DNA of 64,000 nt from Streptomyces sp. SPB162 (GTDB lineage Bacteria > Actinomycetota > Actinomycetes > Streptomycetales > Streptomycetaceae): positions 1,016,501 to 1,080,500 of the forward strand of contig NZ_JAQFII010000001.1 of assembly GCF_029504575.1 (NCBI RefSeq), given 5' to 3'. The notes under the pieces are model-generated. The model saw only the letters and a list, made by a program, of their open reading frames with translations, ran no database searches and was not told the DNA's origin. Made by a program: the position numbers and the translations under genes. Positions 1 to 8,741 of the stretch are shown here, one piece after another (the first letter of the stretch is position 1; every line of letters begins with the position of its first letter).

Positions 1-84
1 CGTGCAGGCCCTGCGGATATGGTCAGCGGCGCGGCCCGGGCGGAAGCAACACGTCCGATTGCCTGTATCGGAGGGAACGGAATT

Positions 85-2130
85 GTGGTCCAGGAGGTAG
101 GCGAACAGGTGGTGGAGCCGCAGTCGGCGGCGGGAAACCGGCACAGGGTGCGGGTGTCCATCGGCGCGTTGCTGCTCGGCATGCTCATCTCGTCCCTGGA
201 CCAGACCATCGTGTCCACCGCTTTGCCGACGATCGTCAGTGACCTCGGCGGAATGAGCCACCTGTCGTGGGTCGTCACCGCCTACCTGCTCGCCTCGACC
301 GCCGCGACCCCGCTGTGGGGCAAGCTGGGCGACCAGTACGGGCGCAAGAAGCTGTTCCAGGCCGCGATCGTGATCTTCCTGATCGGATCGGCGCTGTGCG
401 GTCTGGCGCAGGACATGCCGCAGCTGATCACGTTCCGCGCGCTTCAGGGGCTCGGCGGCGGTGGCCTGATGGTCCTGTCGATGGCGATCGTCGGCGACAT
501 TGTGCCGCCCCGGGACCGGGGCCGCTACCAGGGCCTGTTCGGTGCCGTCTTCGGCGCGACCAGCGTGCTGGGGCCGTTGCTCGGCGGGCTGTTCGTGGAC
601 CGTCTGAGCTGGCGCTGGGTCTTCTACATCAACCTGCCCGTCGGTGCCGTCGCCCTCGTGGTGATCGCCGCCGCGCTGCGGATCCCGGTCCGGTCGCAGA
701 AGCACCGGATCGACTACCTGGGGACGCTTCTGATCGCGTCCGTCGCCACCTGCCTGATCCTGGTGACCTCGCTCGGCGGCCGGACCTGGGGATGGACATC
801 GGCCCCGTTGATCGGGACCGCGGCCTTGGGTGCCGTACTGCTCGTGTGGTTCCTGGCCGTCGAGCGCAGGGCCGCCGAACCGGTGCTGCCGTTGAAGCTG
901 TTCCGCATCCGTACCTTCGCGCTGTCCTCGGCGATCAGCTTCGTGATCGGCTTCGCGATGTTCGGTGCGATGACCTACCTGCCGACGTTCCTCCAGGTCG
1001 TGCAGGGGGTGTCGCCCACCATGTCGGGTGTGCACATGCTGCCGATGGTGCTCGGGCTGCTGCTGACGTCCACACTGTCCGGCCAGGTCGTCTCCCGTAC
1101 CGGGCGGTGGAAGATCTTCCCGGTGCTCGGCACCGCCGTCACCGCCGCGGGGCTGTTGCTGCTGCACCGGCTCGATGAGTCCTCCGGCAACCTCGAGATG
1201 AGCCTATGCTTCTTCGTCTTCGGCTTCGGGCTCGGCCTGGTCATGCAGGTGCTCGTGCTCATCGTGCAGAACGCGGTGTCGTACGAGGATCTGGGGGTCG
1301 CCACCTCGGGGGTCACGTTCTTCCGGTCGATCGGCTCCGCGTTCGGCGTCGCCGTCTTCGGCACGGTCTTCACCAGCCGGCTCGACGACAAGCTGCACGA
1401 CGTGTTCACCGGCCCGGCCCAGTCCCGGTCGGCCGCCGTGCTCGAGGCCGACCCACGTGCCATGGACCGGCTCCCGCCCGAGCTGCGCCCGTCCGCGCTG
1501 CACGCGTACGCCACATCGATCACCGACGTGTTCCTCTACGCTGCCCCGGTCGTCCTGCTCGCCTTCGCGCTGACCTGGCTCCTCAAGGAGGACAGGCTGC
1601 GCGGCTCGGTCACCGCGCCCGACCTGGCGCAGACCCTCAGCGTCCACCCCGTGCACCGCTCCTCGCGTGAGGAGGCGCATCGGGCCCTGTCAGTCCTCGG
1701 GTCACGAAACGGACGGCGCGGCATCTACGAGAAGATCACCGCCGCAGCCGGATACGACCTCCTGCCCGCTTCCAGCTGGCTACTGCTGCGGGCCCTACGA
1801 CCGGACAGGTCATTGCCGCCGGCACGGCTCGCCGAGTACAGCCAGGTGCCGCTGCCGGTGATCCAGACCGCCCTGCAGCAGATCGAGCAGCGGCAGTTGG
1901 CCACGATCGAGGGCACGGACCTGACCCTCACCGACGCGGGCCGCGACGCCGCGGCCCGGCTGTCGGCGGCCCGCCGGGACTCTCTCGCCGAGCTGCTCGG
2001 CGACTGGTGGGCACCCGACCAGCCGACGGACCTGGTCGAACTGGTCGACGAGTTGTCGTCGCAGCTCTCCGGCTCCGACGGGGAACGACCGCGCCTCCCG
2101 GCGCCCGGGGAACACGCTCGTCGCACCTGA
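85..2130 (+). CDS. DHA2-family MFS exporter with C-terminal winged-helix-like extension
   Basis: Likely proton-driven drug or metabolite exporter of the inner membrane, 14-helix DHA2 (EmrB/QacA) class. The first membrane segment carries the DHA2 signature LDQTIVSTALPTIVSDLGG, followed by a motif A loop (GKLGDQYGRKK) and a motif C-like GATSVLGPLLGG. After the last hydrophobic segment (about 530 residues in), roughly 150 residues form a soluble tail. Its pattern (SSWLLLRALRPDRSLPPARL, then TDLTLTDAGRDAAARL) resembles a MarR-type winged helix. The GTG at 85 is chosen because GGAGGG lies 9 nt upstream. An ATG at 19 and a GTG at 109 (AGGAGG at 92-97) are in frame. The gene converges on the regulator at 2289. 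The transporter call is firm; the tail call is an inference. Confidence 0.88.
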   Translation: MVQEVGEQVVEPQSAAGNRHRVRVSIGALLLGMLISSLDQTIVSTALPTIVSDLGGMSHLSWVVTAYLLASTAATPLWGKLGDQYGRKKLFQAAIVIFLIGSALCGLAQDMPQLITFRALQGLGGGGLMVLSMAIVGDIVPPRDRGRYQGLFGAVFGATSVLGPLLGGLFVDRLSWRWVFYINLPVGAVALVVIAAALRIPVRSQKHRIDYLGTLLIASVATCLILVTSLGGRTWGWTSAPLIGTAALGAVLLVWFLAVERRAAEPVLPLKLFRIRTFALSSAISFVIGFAMFGAMTYLPTFLQVVQGVSPTMSGVHMLPMVLGLLLTSTLSGQVVSRTGRWKIFPVLGTAVTAAGLLLLHRLDESSGNLEMSLCFFVFGFGLGLVMQVLVLIVQNAVSYEDLGVATSGVTFFRSIGSAFGVAVFGTVFTSRLDDKLHDVFTGPAQSRSAAVLEADPRAMDRLPPELRPSALHAYATSITDVFLYAAPVVLLAFALTWLLKEDRLRGSVTAPDLAQTLSVHPVHRSSREEAHRALSVLGSRNGRRGIYEKITAAAGYDLLPASSWLLLRALRPDRSLPPARLAEYSQVPLPVIQTALQQIEQRQLATIEGTDLTLTDAGRDAAARLSAARRDSLAELLGDWWAPDQPTDLVELVDELSSQLSGSDGERPRLPAPGEHARRT

Positions 2131-2288
2131 TCCCGGGGCATGCGCCACTCCGGATGGGGAGGGGCAGCGTCTCTCCCCGCGCCGGGCCGGGGCCCCTCCA
2201 CGTGCGGTCGCCCGGAAGCCCCATGGCGGCTATGGGTCCGTCCCGACGGACCTGTGGCTGCGCGGTGGCACACCTGGTCCCTTAGGCC

Positions 2289-3158
2289 TCAGGCTGCCGC
2301 GTCCTGTGCGGGCCGGTCCGAGTCGGCGGTCCATGACGCCAGGAACAGAAGCCCGTCGTGGGACGGGGCCCCGGGATCGGCGGTCGCGACGACCAGTTTC
2401 TGTGTGGGGTCGGCGGTGCAGGTCAGGGTGTCCCAGTCGAGGGTGAGGTCGCCGACGATCGGGTGGCGCAGCCTCTTGGTGCCCATCCGCAGGCCGTTCA
2501 TCTGTCGGCCCGCCCACCACTGCCGGAAGTCGGCGTCGGTGACCGACAACTCGCCGACGAGTGCGGCCAGCTTCGGGTCGCCGGGGTACCGGGCGGCCTC
2601 CAGGCGCAGATGGGTCACGCAGATTCGGGCGTTCGTCCTCCAGTCGAGGCAGAGCTCACGGAAGGCCGGGTCGGTGAACATCAGCCGCGCGTAGTTGCGC
2701 CTGTTCGCGGGGAGCTTGTCGAAGTCGGTGAGCAGAGCGGCTGCCAGAGGATTCCAGGCGAGGATGTCCAAGTGCCGGCCGAGGACGAGTGCGGGGGTCG
2801 TGGACAGTTCGTCCAGGATGCGTCTGAGCTGCGGATGGACCTTCTGCGCCGGCCGGCGACGCGGTTCGCACGTGCCCCTTGCCGCCAGCTCGAACAGGTG
2901 GTCGCGCTGGGCGTCGTCGAGGTGCAGGACGCGGGCGAGCGTGGCGAGCACCGTCCTCGGCACGGGGGTGCGCCCCTGTTCCAGCCGCGCGTAGGCACGC
3001 GTGCTGATCCCCACCAGTTGAGCGACCTCCTCACGGCGCAGCCCGGGCACTCGCCGGGGCGCCCCGGACTCGGGCAGACCGACGGTCCGCGGGCTGAGCT
3101 GGGCCCGGCACACCTTGAGGAATTCTCCCAGTTCAGGCAAATGTTCTTCGGTGTACAT
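2289..3158 (-). CDS. MmyB-type XRE transcriptional regulator 1
   Basis: DNA-binding one-component regulator of 289 aa. Residues about 15-80 form an XRE helix-turn-helix with the family signature VPGLRREEVAQLVGIS and a following RLEQGR. The rest is the MLTR/MmyB ligand-binding domain, recognisable by LDILAWNPLAAALLTDF and by the closing region around LTLDWDTLTCTADP. Members of this family often sit beside oxidoreductase genes; one structure contains a bound fatty acid (family knowledge). Here it lies in tandem with a second MmyB regulator and upstream of a divergent oxidoreductase operon. A palindromic element sits 30-60 nt upstream of its start. A 40-codon fragment of its homologue survives at 30281-30403. 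Its ligand is unknown. Confidence 0.88.
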   Translation of the reverse strand: MYTEEHLPELGEFLKVCRAQLSPRTVGLPESGAPRRVPGLRREEVAQLVGISTRAYARLEQGRTPVPRTVLATLARVLHLDDAQRDHLFELAARGTCEPRRRPAQKVHPQLRRILDELSTTPALVLGRHLDILAWNPLAAALLTDFDKLPANRRNYARLMFTDPAFRELCLDWRTNARICVTHLRLEAARYPGDPKLAALVGELSVTDADFRQWWAGRQMNGLRMGTKRLRHPIVGDLTLDWDTLTCTADPTQKLVVATADPGAPSHDGLLFLASWTADSDRPAQDAAA

Positions 3159-3190
3159 AACAGCGAGTGTCGCAGTATCCAGTCGAAATG

Positions 3191-3217
3191 TAAGGGGGAG
3201 AGTTTTGTCCCAGGTCT
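3191..3217. promoter_or_regulatory. Candidate operator upstream of MmyB regulator 1
   Basis: The stretch GGGGGAGAGTTTTGTCCCAG is an imperfect inverted repeat (GGGA/TCCC). It recurs almost unchanged at 30435-30464, upstream of the truncated homologue, where the palindrome is perfect. Conservation at both duplicated loci and position just upstream of the regulator start suggest an autoregulatory site. Confidence 0.5.
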
Positions 3218-3256
3218 GTCGCCTGTCGAATCGCAGGGGCCGCCGAGACCTTCGTA

Positions 3257-4129
3257 TCAGCCGGTCTCACCGGCCTGATCGGTGAGACCGGGCCGACCGG
3301 TGGCCCGCGAGGCGAGGGCGCTCAGTCCGTCGTACGACGGCGTGCCTGGCTCCGCCGTCCAGACGACGAGTGCCTGATCGGGGTCGCCGCCGCAGATGAG
3401 CGTGTCCCAGTCCAGGACGAGTTCGCCCACGACAGGATGGTGGAACCTCTTGACGCCCGCCCTGCGTGACGGCGCGTGACGGCCTCCCCACCACCGACCG
3501 AAGTCACTGTCCTCCACGGAGAGTTCCCCGACCAAGCTGATCAGCCCCGGGTCCTCGGGACGTTTGGCGGTCTCCATGCGCAGATGGGACACACAGTCAC
3601 GGGCGACGGCCCGCCAGTCCGCGTAGAGCGTCCGCATGGAGGGATCGGTGAAGAGGATGCGGACGCAGTTCCGCCTGCCTTCCGGCACCTTCGCGAAATC
3701 GGTGAACAAGGCGGCAGCGAGCGGATTCCAGGCCAGGATGTCCATACGGCGACCGATCACCACACCGGGACTCACGGTGAGATCGTCGAGCAGGCGGAGC
3801 AGCTGCGGGTGCGCCTTCTGTGCGGCTGGTCGGCGGTGTCGTGCTCGTTGCCGGCCGGCCAGTTCGAACAGGTGGTCACGCTGGTGATCCGACAGGCGCA
3901 GGACCTGGGCGAGAGCGGCCAGCACCGATGCGGACGGCTGGATACGGCCCTGCTCCAGCCGTGTGTAGTAGTCGCTGCTGATGGCAGCGAGCAGGGCGAC
4001 CTCCTCTCTGCGCAGACCGGGCACACGCCGACCACCGGTGTCGGGCAGACCGACGGTACGCGGGGTCAGCTCGGCCCTCCGCGCCTTGAGGATTTCTCCC
4101 AGCTCACTCAGATGCGCGTCGCCGGCCAT
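3257..4129 (-). CDS. MmyB-type XRE transcriptional regulator 2
   Basis: 290-aa paralogue of regulator 1. The helix-turn-helix (RRVPGLRREEVALLAAIS, then YYTRLEQGRIQPSASVLAAL) is followed by the MmyB/MLTR ligand domain (VVIGRRMDILAWNPLAAALF). The ATG at 4129 (MAGDAHLSELGEIL) starts where family members start; an open frame reaching further upstream runs through the conserved non-coding motif at 4161-4218 and is unlikely to be coding. It is divergent from the CMD/alcohol dehydrogenase operon that begins at 4531, so it is the obvious candidate to control it. A decayed homologue with a deleted ligand domain lies at 30553-31155 in the same position relative to the second operon copy. Confidence 0.88.
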   Translation of the reverse strand: MAGDAHLSELGEILKARRAELTPRTVGLPDTGGRRVPGLRREEVALLAAISSDYYTRLEQGRIQPSASVLAALAQVLRLSDHQRDHLFELAGRQRARHRRPAAQKAHPQLLRLLDDLTVSPGVVIGRRMDILAWNPLAAALFTDFAKVPEGRRNCVRILFTDPSMRTLYADWRAVARDCVSHLRMETAKRPEDPGLISLVGELSVEDSDFGRWWGGRHAPSRRAGVKRFHHPVVGELVLDWDTLICGGDPDQALVVWTAEPGTPSYDGLSALASRATGRPGLTDQAGETG

Positions 4130-4160
4130 GACTCCAGTGTGGCATCGGTCGGTCACTGGA

Positions 4161-4218
4161 AGGGGGGTAAGGATTTCTCCCCTGGATACGGGATTCCCCG
4201 GATGGAATTCTCCCCTTT
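4161..4218. promoter_or_regulatory. Conserved G-tract/TAAGGA element, copy A
   Basis: The intergenic region holds AGGGGGGTAAGGATTTCTCC, CCTGGATA and then GGAATTCTCCCC. The same composite occurs at 31187-31258 with only scattered substitutions, and its core occurs in inverse orientation at 13066-13103 and 45738-45766. It lies between MmyB regulator 2 and the divergent operon, so it is a candidate operator or promoter element for that regulator. Confidence 0.55.
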
Positions 4219-4392
4219 GCGGGTTCCCGTGAAAGTGGCAGGGTCTGTGGCGTGTTCGGTGACCGGAACCGGCCTGCGGAGCGCACACACCCCGGATGAG
4301 CGGGAAGGCCGACCTCCGGCAAGAATGATTTCCCGGATGTCACCGATAACCGATATCCAGCATTCCTGAGGCGGGCGGAGGAGCCGAGACGG

Positions 4393-4485
4393 CCGACTCG
4401 AAGGTTACGTACATCCCCTCCGCCCTCGTCGGGCTCGCCTTGTTCTTCGGTGAGCAGCCCATCCAGCCCCGGTCGAAGGCCGGGC
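4393..4485 (+). pseudogene. 3' relic of an alpha/beta hydrolase gene
   Basis: The segment ending in TTGTTCTTCGGTGAGCAG aligns with the last part of the hydrolase relic of the second operon copy (around 32110-32165, CGTTCTTCGGTGAGCAC). The region before 4393 instead resembles the sequence upstream of that hydrolase. Nearly the whole gene has therefore been deleted here, leaving about 90 nt before the CMD gene. Confidence 0.5.
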
Positions 4486-4530
4486 TGCGCACAGTCCCCC
4501 CACCCGAAAACATGCCAGGAGCACCACCTC

Positions 4531-4863
4531 ATGTCCGAACGGAAGAAGTTCGCGCCGCCGGCGATCCAGGAGTTCGCCCCCAAGCTCGCGGAGGTGACCG
4601 ACACCGTCCTGTTCGGCGACATCTGGGAGCGGCCGGGTCTGTCCCCACGCGACCGCAGCCTCGTCACCGTCACCGCTCTGGCCTCCCTGTACCGAACCGA
4701 CCAGCTCGGCTTCCACCTCGGCAAGGCCCTGGAGAACGGTCTCACCAAGGACGAGCTGGTCGAGGTCATCACGCATCTGGCCTTCTACGCCGGATGGCCC
4801 AACGCCATGACCGCGATGACCCAGCTCAAGGAGATGGTGGAGAAGGCCGACCAGTCCGGCTGA
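4531..4863 (+). CDS. Carboxymuconolactone decarboxylase-family protein (copy 1)
   Basis: 110-aa CMD/AhpD-fold protein. The diagnostic stretch is DELVEVITHLAFYAGWPNAM near the C-terminus, after RDRSLVTVTALASLYR. It lacks the CxxC of AhpD-type peroxidases, so a decarboxylase-like or accessory role is more likely than peroxidase. The ATG at 4531 follows CAGGAGCACCACCTC; earlier in-frame starts lie in the relic of the deleted hydrolase. The paralogue at 32226-32558 differs at only 7 of 110 residues. In both copies it precedes a cupin gene (relic here) and a zinc alcohol dehydrogenase. Substrate unknown. Confidence 0.9.
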   Translation: MSERKKFAPPAIQEFAPKLAEVTDTVLFGDIWERPGLSPRDRSLVTVTALASLYRTDQLGFHLGKALENGLTKDELVEVITHLAFYAGWPNAMTAMTQLKEMVEKADQSG

Positions 4864-4938
4864 CGTCTCTTCGCCGCCCGCACGTCGCAGGCTCTCCCCC
4901 ACACGCAACCGCCGTCACGCGCCCGGCGGCGGCTTCCG

Positions 4939-5022
4939 GAGACGGCCGGCACAGCCTGGCTCGCACACGTCTCCGACCACGACCCCAACGGCCCGCGTTT
5001 CCGCACCCGCGCCCACCCCTGA
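4939..5022 (+). pseudogene. C-terminal relic of a cupin gene
   Basis: 28 codons in frame to a TGA match the last codons of the intact cupin at 32674-33081: ETAGTAWLAHVSDHDPNGPR here against ETDDTTWLEHVPDDDYNGPR there. The remainder of the cupin, including the metal-binding motif, is missing between the CMD and alcohol dehydrogenase genes. This is a clear deletion remnant. Confidence 0.75.
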
Positions 5023-5058
5023 CGGCACGACAGACACGACGAGAGCTGGGAAGGCACC

Positions 5059-6075
5059 ATGCGAGCAACCATCATTCACGCGCCGGGTGACATCCGGGTG
5101 GAGAACGCCCCCGAGCCGAAGATCACGGCGCCGACGGACGCGGTCCTCCGTATCGTCGCCGCCTGTGTGTGCGGCTCCGACCTGTGGAGCTACCGGGGCG
5201 TCCTGCCGGTCGCCGAGCCGCAGCCGATCGGCCACGAGTACGTCGGCATCGTCGAGGAGGTCGGCAACGACGTCTCCAGCGTCAGGCAGGGACAGTTCGT
5301 CATCGGTTCCTTCGTCGCCTCCGACAACACCTGCCCGATCTGCCAGGCCGGCTACCACACCTCCTGCCAGCACGCGCAGTGGGTGAACGGCGCCCAAGCC
5401 GAGTACCTGCGCGTCCCCCTCGCCGACGGCACCCTGGTCACCACCCCGGAGCAGCCGGCCGACGAGCTGATCCCCAGCCTGCTGACCCTGTCCGACGTCA
5501 TGGGCACCGGCTGGTACGCCGCCAAGGCCGCCGAGGTCGAGCCCGGTTCGACGGCCGTGGTCGTCGGTGACGGCGCGGTGGGCCTGTGTGGGGTCATCGC
5601 CGCCAAGGAACTGGGCGCCGAGCGCATCATCGCCATGAGCCGACACGAGTCCCGGCAGAAGCTGGCCCTGGAATTCGGCGCCACCGACATCATCACCGAG
5701 CGGGGTGAAGAAGGCGTCGCCCGCGTGAAGGAGCTGACGAACGGCATCGGCGCCGACTCGGTGCTCGAGTGCGTCGGCACGCAGGAGTCGATGCGCCAGG
5801 GCCTGCAGTCCGCGCGTCCGGGTGGCAACGTCGGCTTCGTCGGCTTCCCGCACGGCACGCAGATCGACGGCCAGGAGCTCTTCTTCTCCCACGTCGGCCT
5901 GCGCGGTGGCCCCGCCCCCGTGCGCGCCTACCTTCCCGACCTGATCGGCCGCGTCCTCGACGGCCGTATCAACCCGGGCAAGGTCTTCGACCTCACCCTG
6001 CCCCTGGACGAGGTCGCAGAAGGCTACAAGGCCATGGACGAGCGCCGCGCCATCAAGACGCTGCTGCGTCCCTGA
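5059..6075 (+). CDS. Zinc-dependent alcohol dehydrogenase, MDR family (copy 1)
   Basis: 338-aa medium-chain dehydrogenase/reductase. Catalytic-zinc ligands are visible as C38 (CGSD) and H59-E60 (GHEYVG). A structural-zinc-like cluster of three cysteines follows (TCPICQAGYHTSC). The dinucleotide-binding motif is [18 protein letters not shown]. The start has an upstream GGGAAGG. Copy 2 at 33117-34133 is about 88% identical by direct comparison; differences cluster around residues 48-52 and 104-113, where the substrate-side loop HAQWVNGAQ becomes HRDFPNGCQ. It follows the CMD gene and is closed by a strong hairpin at 6085-6128 that copy 2 lacks. It probably oxidises or reduces an alcohol/aldehyde intermediate; substrate unknown. 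Confidence 0.9.
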   Translation: MRATIIHAPGDIRVENAPEPKITAPTDAVLRIVAACVCGSDLWSYRGVLPVAEPQPIGHEYVGIVEEVGNDVSSVRQGQFVIGSFVASDNTCPICQAGYHTSCQHAQWVNGAQAEYLRVPLADGTLVTTPEQPADELIPSLLTLSDVMGTGWYAAKAAEVEPGSTAVVVGDGAVGLCGVIAAKELGAERIIAMSRHESRQKLALEFGATDIITERGEEGVARVKELTNGIGADSVLECVGTQESMRQGLQSARPGGNVGFVGFPHGTQIDGQELFFSHVGLRGGPAPVRAYLPDLIGRVLDGRINPGKVFDLTLPLDEVAEGYKAMDERRAIKTLLRP

Positions 6076-6084
6076 CCTGAAGCC

Positions 6085-6128
6085 CCGGGGGTGGTGGGCG
6101 CCCAATCAGCCGCGCCCACCACCCCCGG
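6085..6128 (+). terminator. Strong hairpin after alcohol dehydrogenase copy 1
   Basis: A perfect 17-bp inverted repeat (CCGGGGGTGGTGGGCGC and its complement) with a 10-nt loop begins 9 nt after the stop codon. There is no T-tract, as is common in actinomycete terminators. At the homologous place in copy 2 only 22 nt separate the dehydrogenase from the SnoaL gene and no hairpin exists. Confidence 0.75.
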
Positions 6129-6189
6129 CACCACCGAGCACCAGCGGCCGCTTGCCGTCGCAGCCGCCGAGCAGAACGGACCGACAGCC

Positions 6190-6615
6190 ATGACCAGCGA
6201 GGCGATCGCCACCGTCGAGGCATACTTCGAGGCCTTCGGCACGCGCGACATGGAGCGCGTCCTCTCCCACTTCACCCCCGACGCGACTTGAACGATCCCG
6301 GGCGATCCCGCCCTGACCCCCTGGGCCGGGAGCCGCACCGGACCGGAGGAGATCCGGCAGTCCCTCACCGCCTTCTTCTCCGCCGTCGAGCCGCTCGCGT
6401 TCGAACTGGGCACCATGCTGGAGATCGACGGACAGGTCCCGGCACCGGGCCGGTACACCTCCCGGTTCCACCCCTCGGGACAGGTACTCGAAAGCGAGAT
6501 GATCCTGCGCCTCACCGTCACCGACGGACTGATCACCGACTACCGCGTCTTCGAGGACTCACTCGGCATCACCCGCACCCACCTCGGTGACCCGCTCACC
6601 AGCACCCCTGGCTGA
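6190..6615 (+). pseudogene. SnoaL-like gene broken by a nonsense codon (copy 1)
   Basis: The reading frame matches the intact 141-aa SnoaL-like protein at 34156-34581, but codon 34 is TGA (6289-6291) where copy 2 has TGG. Upstream, VEAYFEAFGTRDMERVLSHF is identical in both. Downstream, the frame stays open and conserved to the normal stop. No obvious restart with a ribosome-binding site is visible. One substitution therefore separates this from a working gene; recent inactivation is likely, stop-codon readthrough less so. Confidence 0.8.
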
Positions 6616-6687
6616 CCACGAGTCCTCCTGCACCCTCCACCACAGCGGCGCCTGCCCCACGCCCTGCCCGGCCCCAGGAGTTCCCCC

Positions 6688-8081
6688 ATGTCCGCCCCGC
6701 CCGCCGCCTCCTCACCGACCGTCGAAGGCGCCCCCCGCCGCGGTTTCGCCCCTGTCTTCGCGCTCTCGGCCGCTCTGCTCGGCTTCTTCGTCATCACCCT
6801 CGACGCTTCGGTCGTCAACGTCGCTCTGCCTGACATCCGCAGCGATCTCGGCGGTGACATGAGCGGCCTGCAGTGGGTGATGGACGGCTACACGCTGATG
6901 TTTGCGGCGCTGCTGCTGTCCGCGGGGTCCCTGAGCGACCGGGCCGGCGCACGGCGTGCCTTCGGGATCGGTCTGGCGTTGTTCGTGGCCTCCTCGACGG
7001 CCTGCGGCCTGGCACCCGACCTGGTGACCCTGGTCATCGCCCGCATGGTGCAGGGATTGGGGGCGGCGACAATGACACCGTCGTCCCTCGCGCTGATCCG
7101 CGAGGCCTACGACGACCCGGTCAAGCGGGGCCGGGCGATCGCGCTGTGGACCATCGGCGGCGCCGTGGCCGCGGCCGCCGGGCCCGTCGCGGGCGGTTCG
7201 CTGGCCCTGGTCAGCTGGCGAATGATCTTTTTCATCAACCTGCCGGTCGGTCTGGTCGCGCTGTTGCTGCTGCTGCGCGTGGCGCACTCGCCGCGCGACG
7301 TGACGTGCCGTTCGACTGGATCGGGCAGGTCGCGGCGGTACTGGCCATGGGCGCGCTGACCTTCGGGGTGATCGAGGCCGGCGCCGACGGTCTCGGCGGC
7401 CCCCGGGTGCTCGTGTCGATGGCGATCACCGTCCTGGCGCTGGTCGTCTTCGTCGCCGCTCAGGCTTACGGAAAGCAGCCGATGGTTCCGCTGGACCTGT
7501 TCCGCTCCCGCAACCTGGTGATCGCCTCGGGTACCGGTTTCGCGTTCATAGGCGGCTTCCAAGGAATGGTGTTCGTCTACAGCCTCTACTACCAGCAGCA
7601 GCGCGGGCTGTCCTCCTTCGCCACGGGCCTGGCCTTCGTACCGATGACCGTCCTGTCCGCCTTCGTCAGCGTGCTCGCCGCCAGACTGGCCGAGAGGTTC
7701 GGCCCTCGCGTTCCCATCGTCGGCGGCATGCTCCTCATGGGCACCGGCACGACGATGCTGACCTTCCTTCCCTCCTCCACCCCCGTGTGGGCCCTGTCTT
7801 TCGTGATGATCCCGGTGGGCATCTGCGGCCCGCTGGCCATGGCTCCGACGACGGCGCTCCTCCTGGAGAGCGTTCCCGCCCACCGCGCAGGCGTGGCCAG
7901 CGGCGTGTTCAACACCAGCCGCCAACTGGGCGGAGCGCTGGCCGTTGCCGTGTTCGGCGCCCTGCTGGCGGGACGCGGCGACCTGCTCCACGGCCTGCGC
8001 GAAAGCCTGGCCATCACCGCGGTGATGGCCTTCGTCAGCGCCGCCGCGAATCTCTTCCTCGGACCAGCCCGACAGCCTTGA
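6688..8081 (+). pseudogene. DHA2-type MFS transporter gene with a frameshift
   Basis: The first ~205 codons encode the N-terminal half of a drug/H+ antiporter (LDASVVNVALPDIRSDLGG; DRAGARRAFG). At about 7295-7310 the frame ends in out-of-place residues. The protein continues in another frame (ARRDVPFDWIGQVAAVLAMG) to 8081, with normal transmembrane helices and LLESVPAHRAGVASGVFNTS. A small indel near 7300 would restore a protein of about 465 aa. In copy 2 this gene is gone except for its first ten or so codons at 34653-34682. A sequencing error is an alternative explanation. Confidence 0.8.
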
Positions 8082-8108
8082 CGCGCTTTCAAGAACGGAG
8101 AAGCACCG

Positions 8109-8366
8109 ATGACGACATGGACTTACGCCGAGCTCGACCGCATCGCCGAGGCTGACGAGTTGCAGATGGCGGCGCTCCGCGACAACGGCACCCTCCGCAA
8201 GCCGGTGCCGGTCTGGGTCGTCCGCGACGGCCACGATCTGTACGTCCGCTCCTTCCGCGGTACGGACGGCGGCTGGTGGCGCACCGCGCGGGCCAGCCAC
8301 GCGGGACACGTCCGTTCCGGAGGCGTCGACAAGGACGTCACCTTCGTCGAGCGGACATGCGGGTGA
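8109..8366 (+). pseudogene. Truncated DUF2255-family gene (copy 1)
   Basis: Starts like the intact 123-aa DUF2255 protein at 34694 and shares PVWVVRDGHDLYVRSFRGTD and SGGVDKDVTF. After about residue 80 the homology stops abruptly and the sequence becomes the C-terminal part of an amidohydrolase. The last residues (ERTCG) are a by-product of the junction. DUF2255 is a small family of unknown function resembling nitroreductase/F420-type folds. The C-terminal third is missing, so function is doubtful. Confidence 0.8.
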
Positions 8367-8716
8367 TCGTCCCGCACTGCGGCGGCGCGATCCCCGTCCT
8401 GACCGACCGCATCAACGAGTTCGTGCAGCTTTTCGTGCCCTCGCAGGAGGCACCCCCGCACGACGCCGTGCAGCAACTGGCTGCCCTGTACTACGACATC
8501 GCGGGTACGGCCTTCCCACGCCAGGTTCCCGCTCTGGTGAAGCTGGTCGGTCCCGACCCCGTGCTCTTCGGCAGCGACTACTGCTGGACGCCCGCGCCCC
8601 TCGCCGACGCCCACATCGCGGCGATCGACACGGCCGAACCACCGACGCGGGACGCGACATGGCGATCACTCACCTCAGCGAACGCCCTGCGCCTGTTCCC
8701 GCGGGCCCCGCGGTGA
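8357..8716 (+). pseudogene. C-terminal fragment of an ACMSD-like amidohydrolase
   Basis: 119 codons correspond to the C-terminal part of the amidohydrolase at 36776-37735, including the metal/active-site segments MRVIVPHCGGAIPVL and LFGSDYCWTPAPLADAHIAA. The N-terminal HxH metal motif and about 200 residues are absent, and the fragment is joined directly to the truncated DUF2255 gene. An ATG happens to lie at the junction, but a protein without the HxH site cannot be catalytic. The matching region of copy 2 also contains a complete antiporter gene, which is deleted here. Confidence 0.85.
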
Positions 8717-8741
8717 ACGGGGGCGCCGCCACTCGGCGCGA

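Noticed and set aside
2156-2178. GGGGAG/CTCCCC hairpin after the MFS gene as a terminator
   Set aside because: Arms are only 6 bp with a long loop, which is common by chance at this G+C content.
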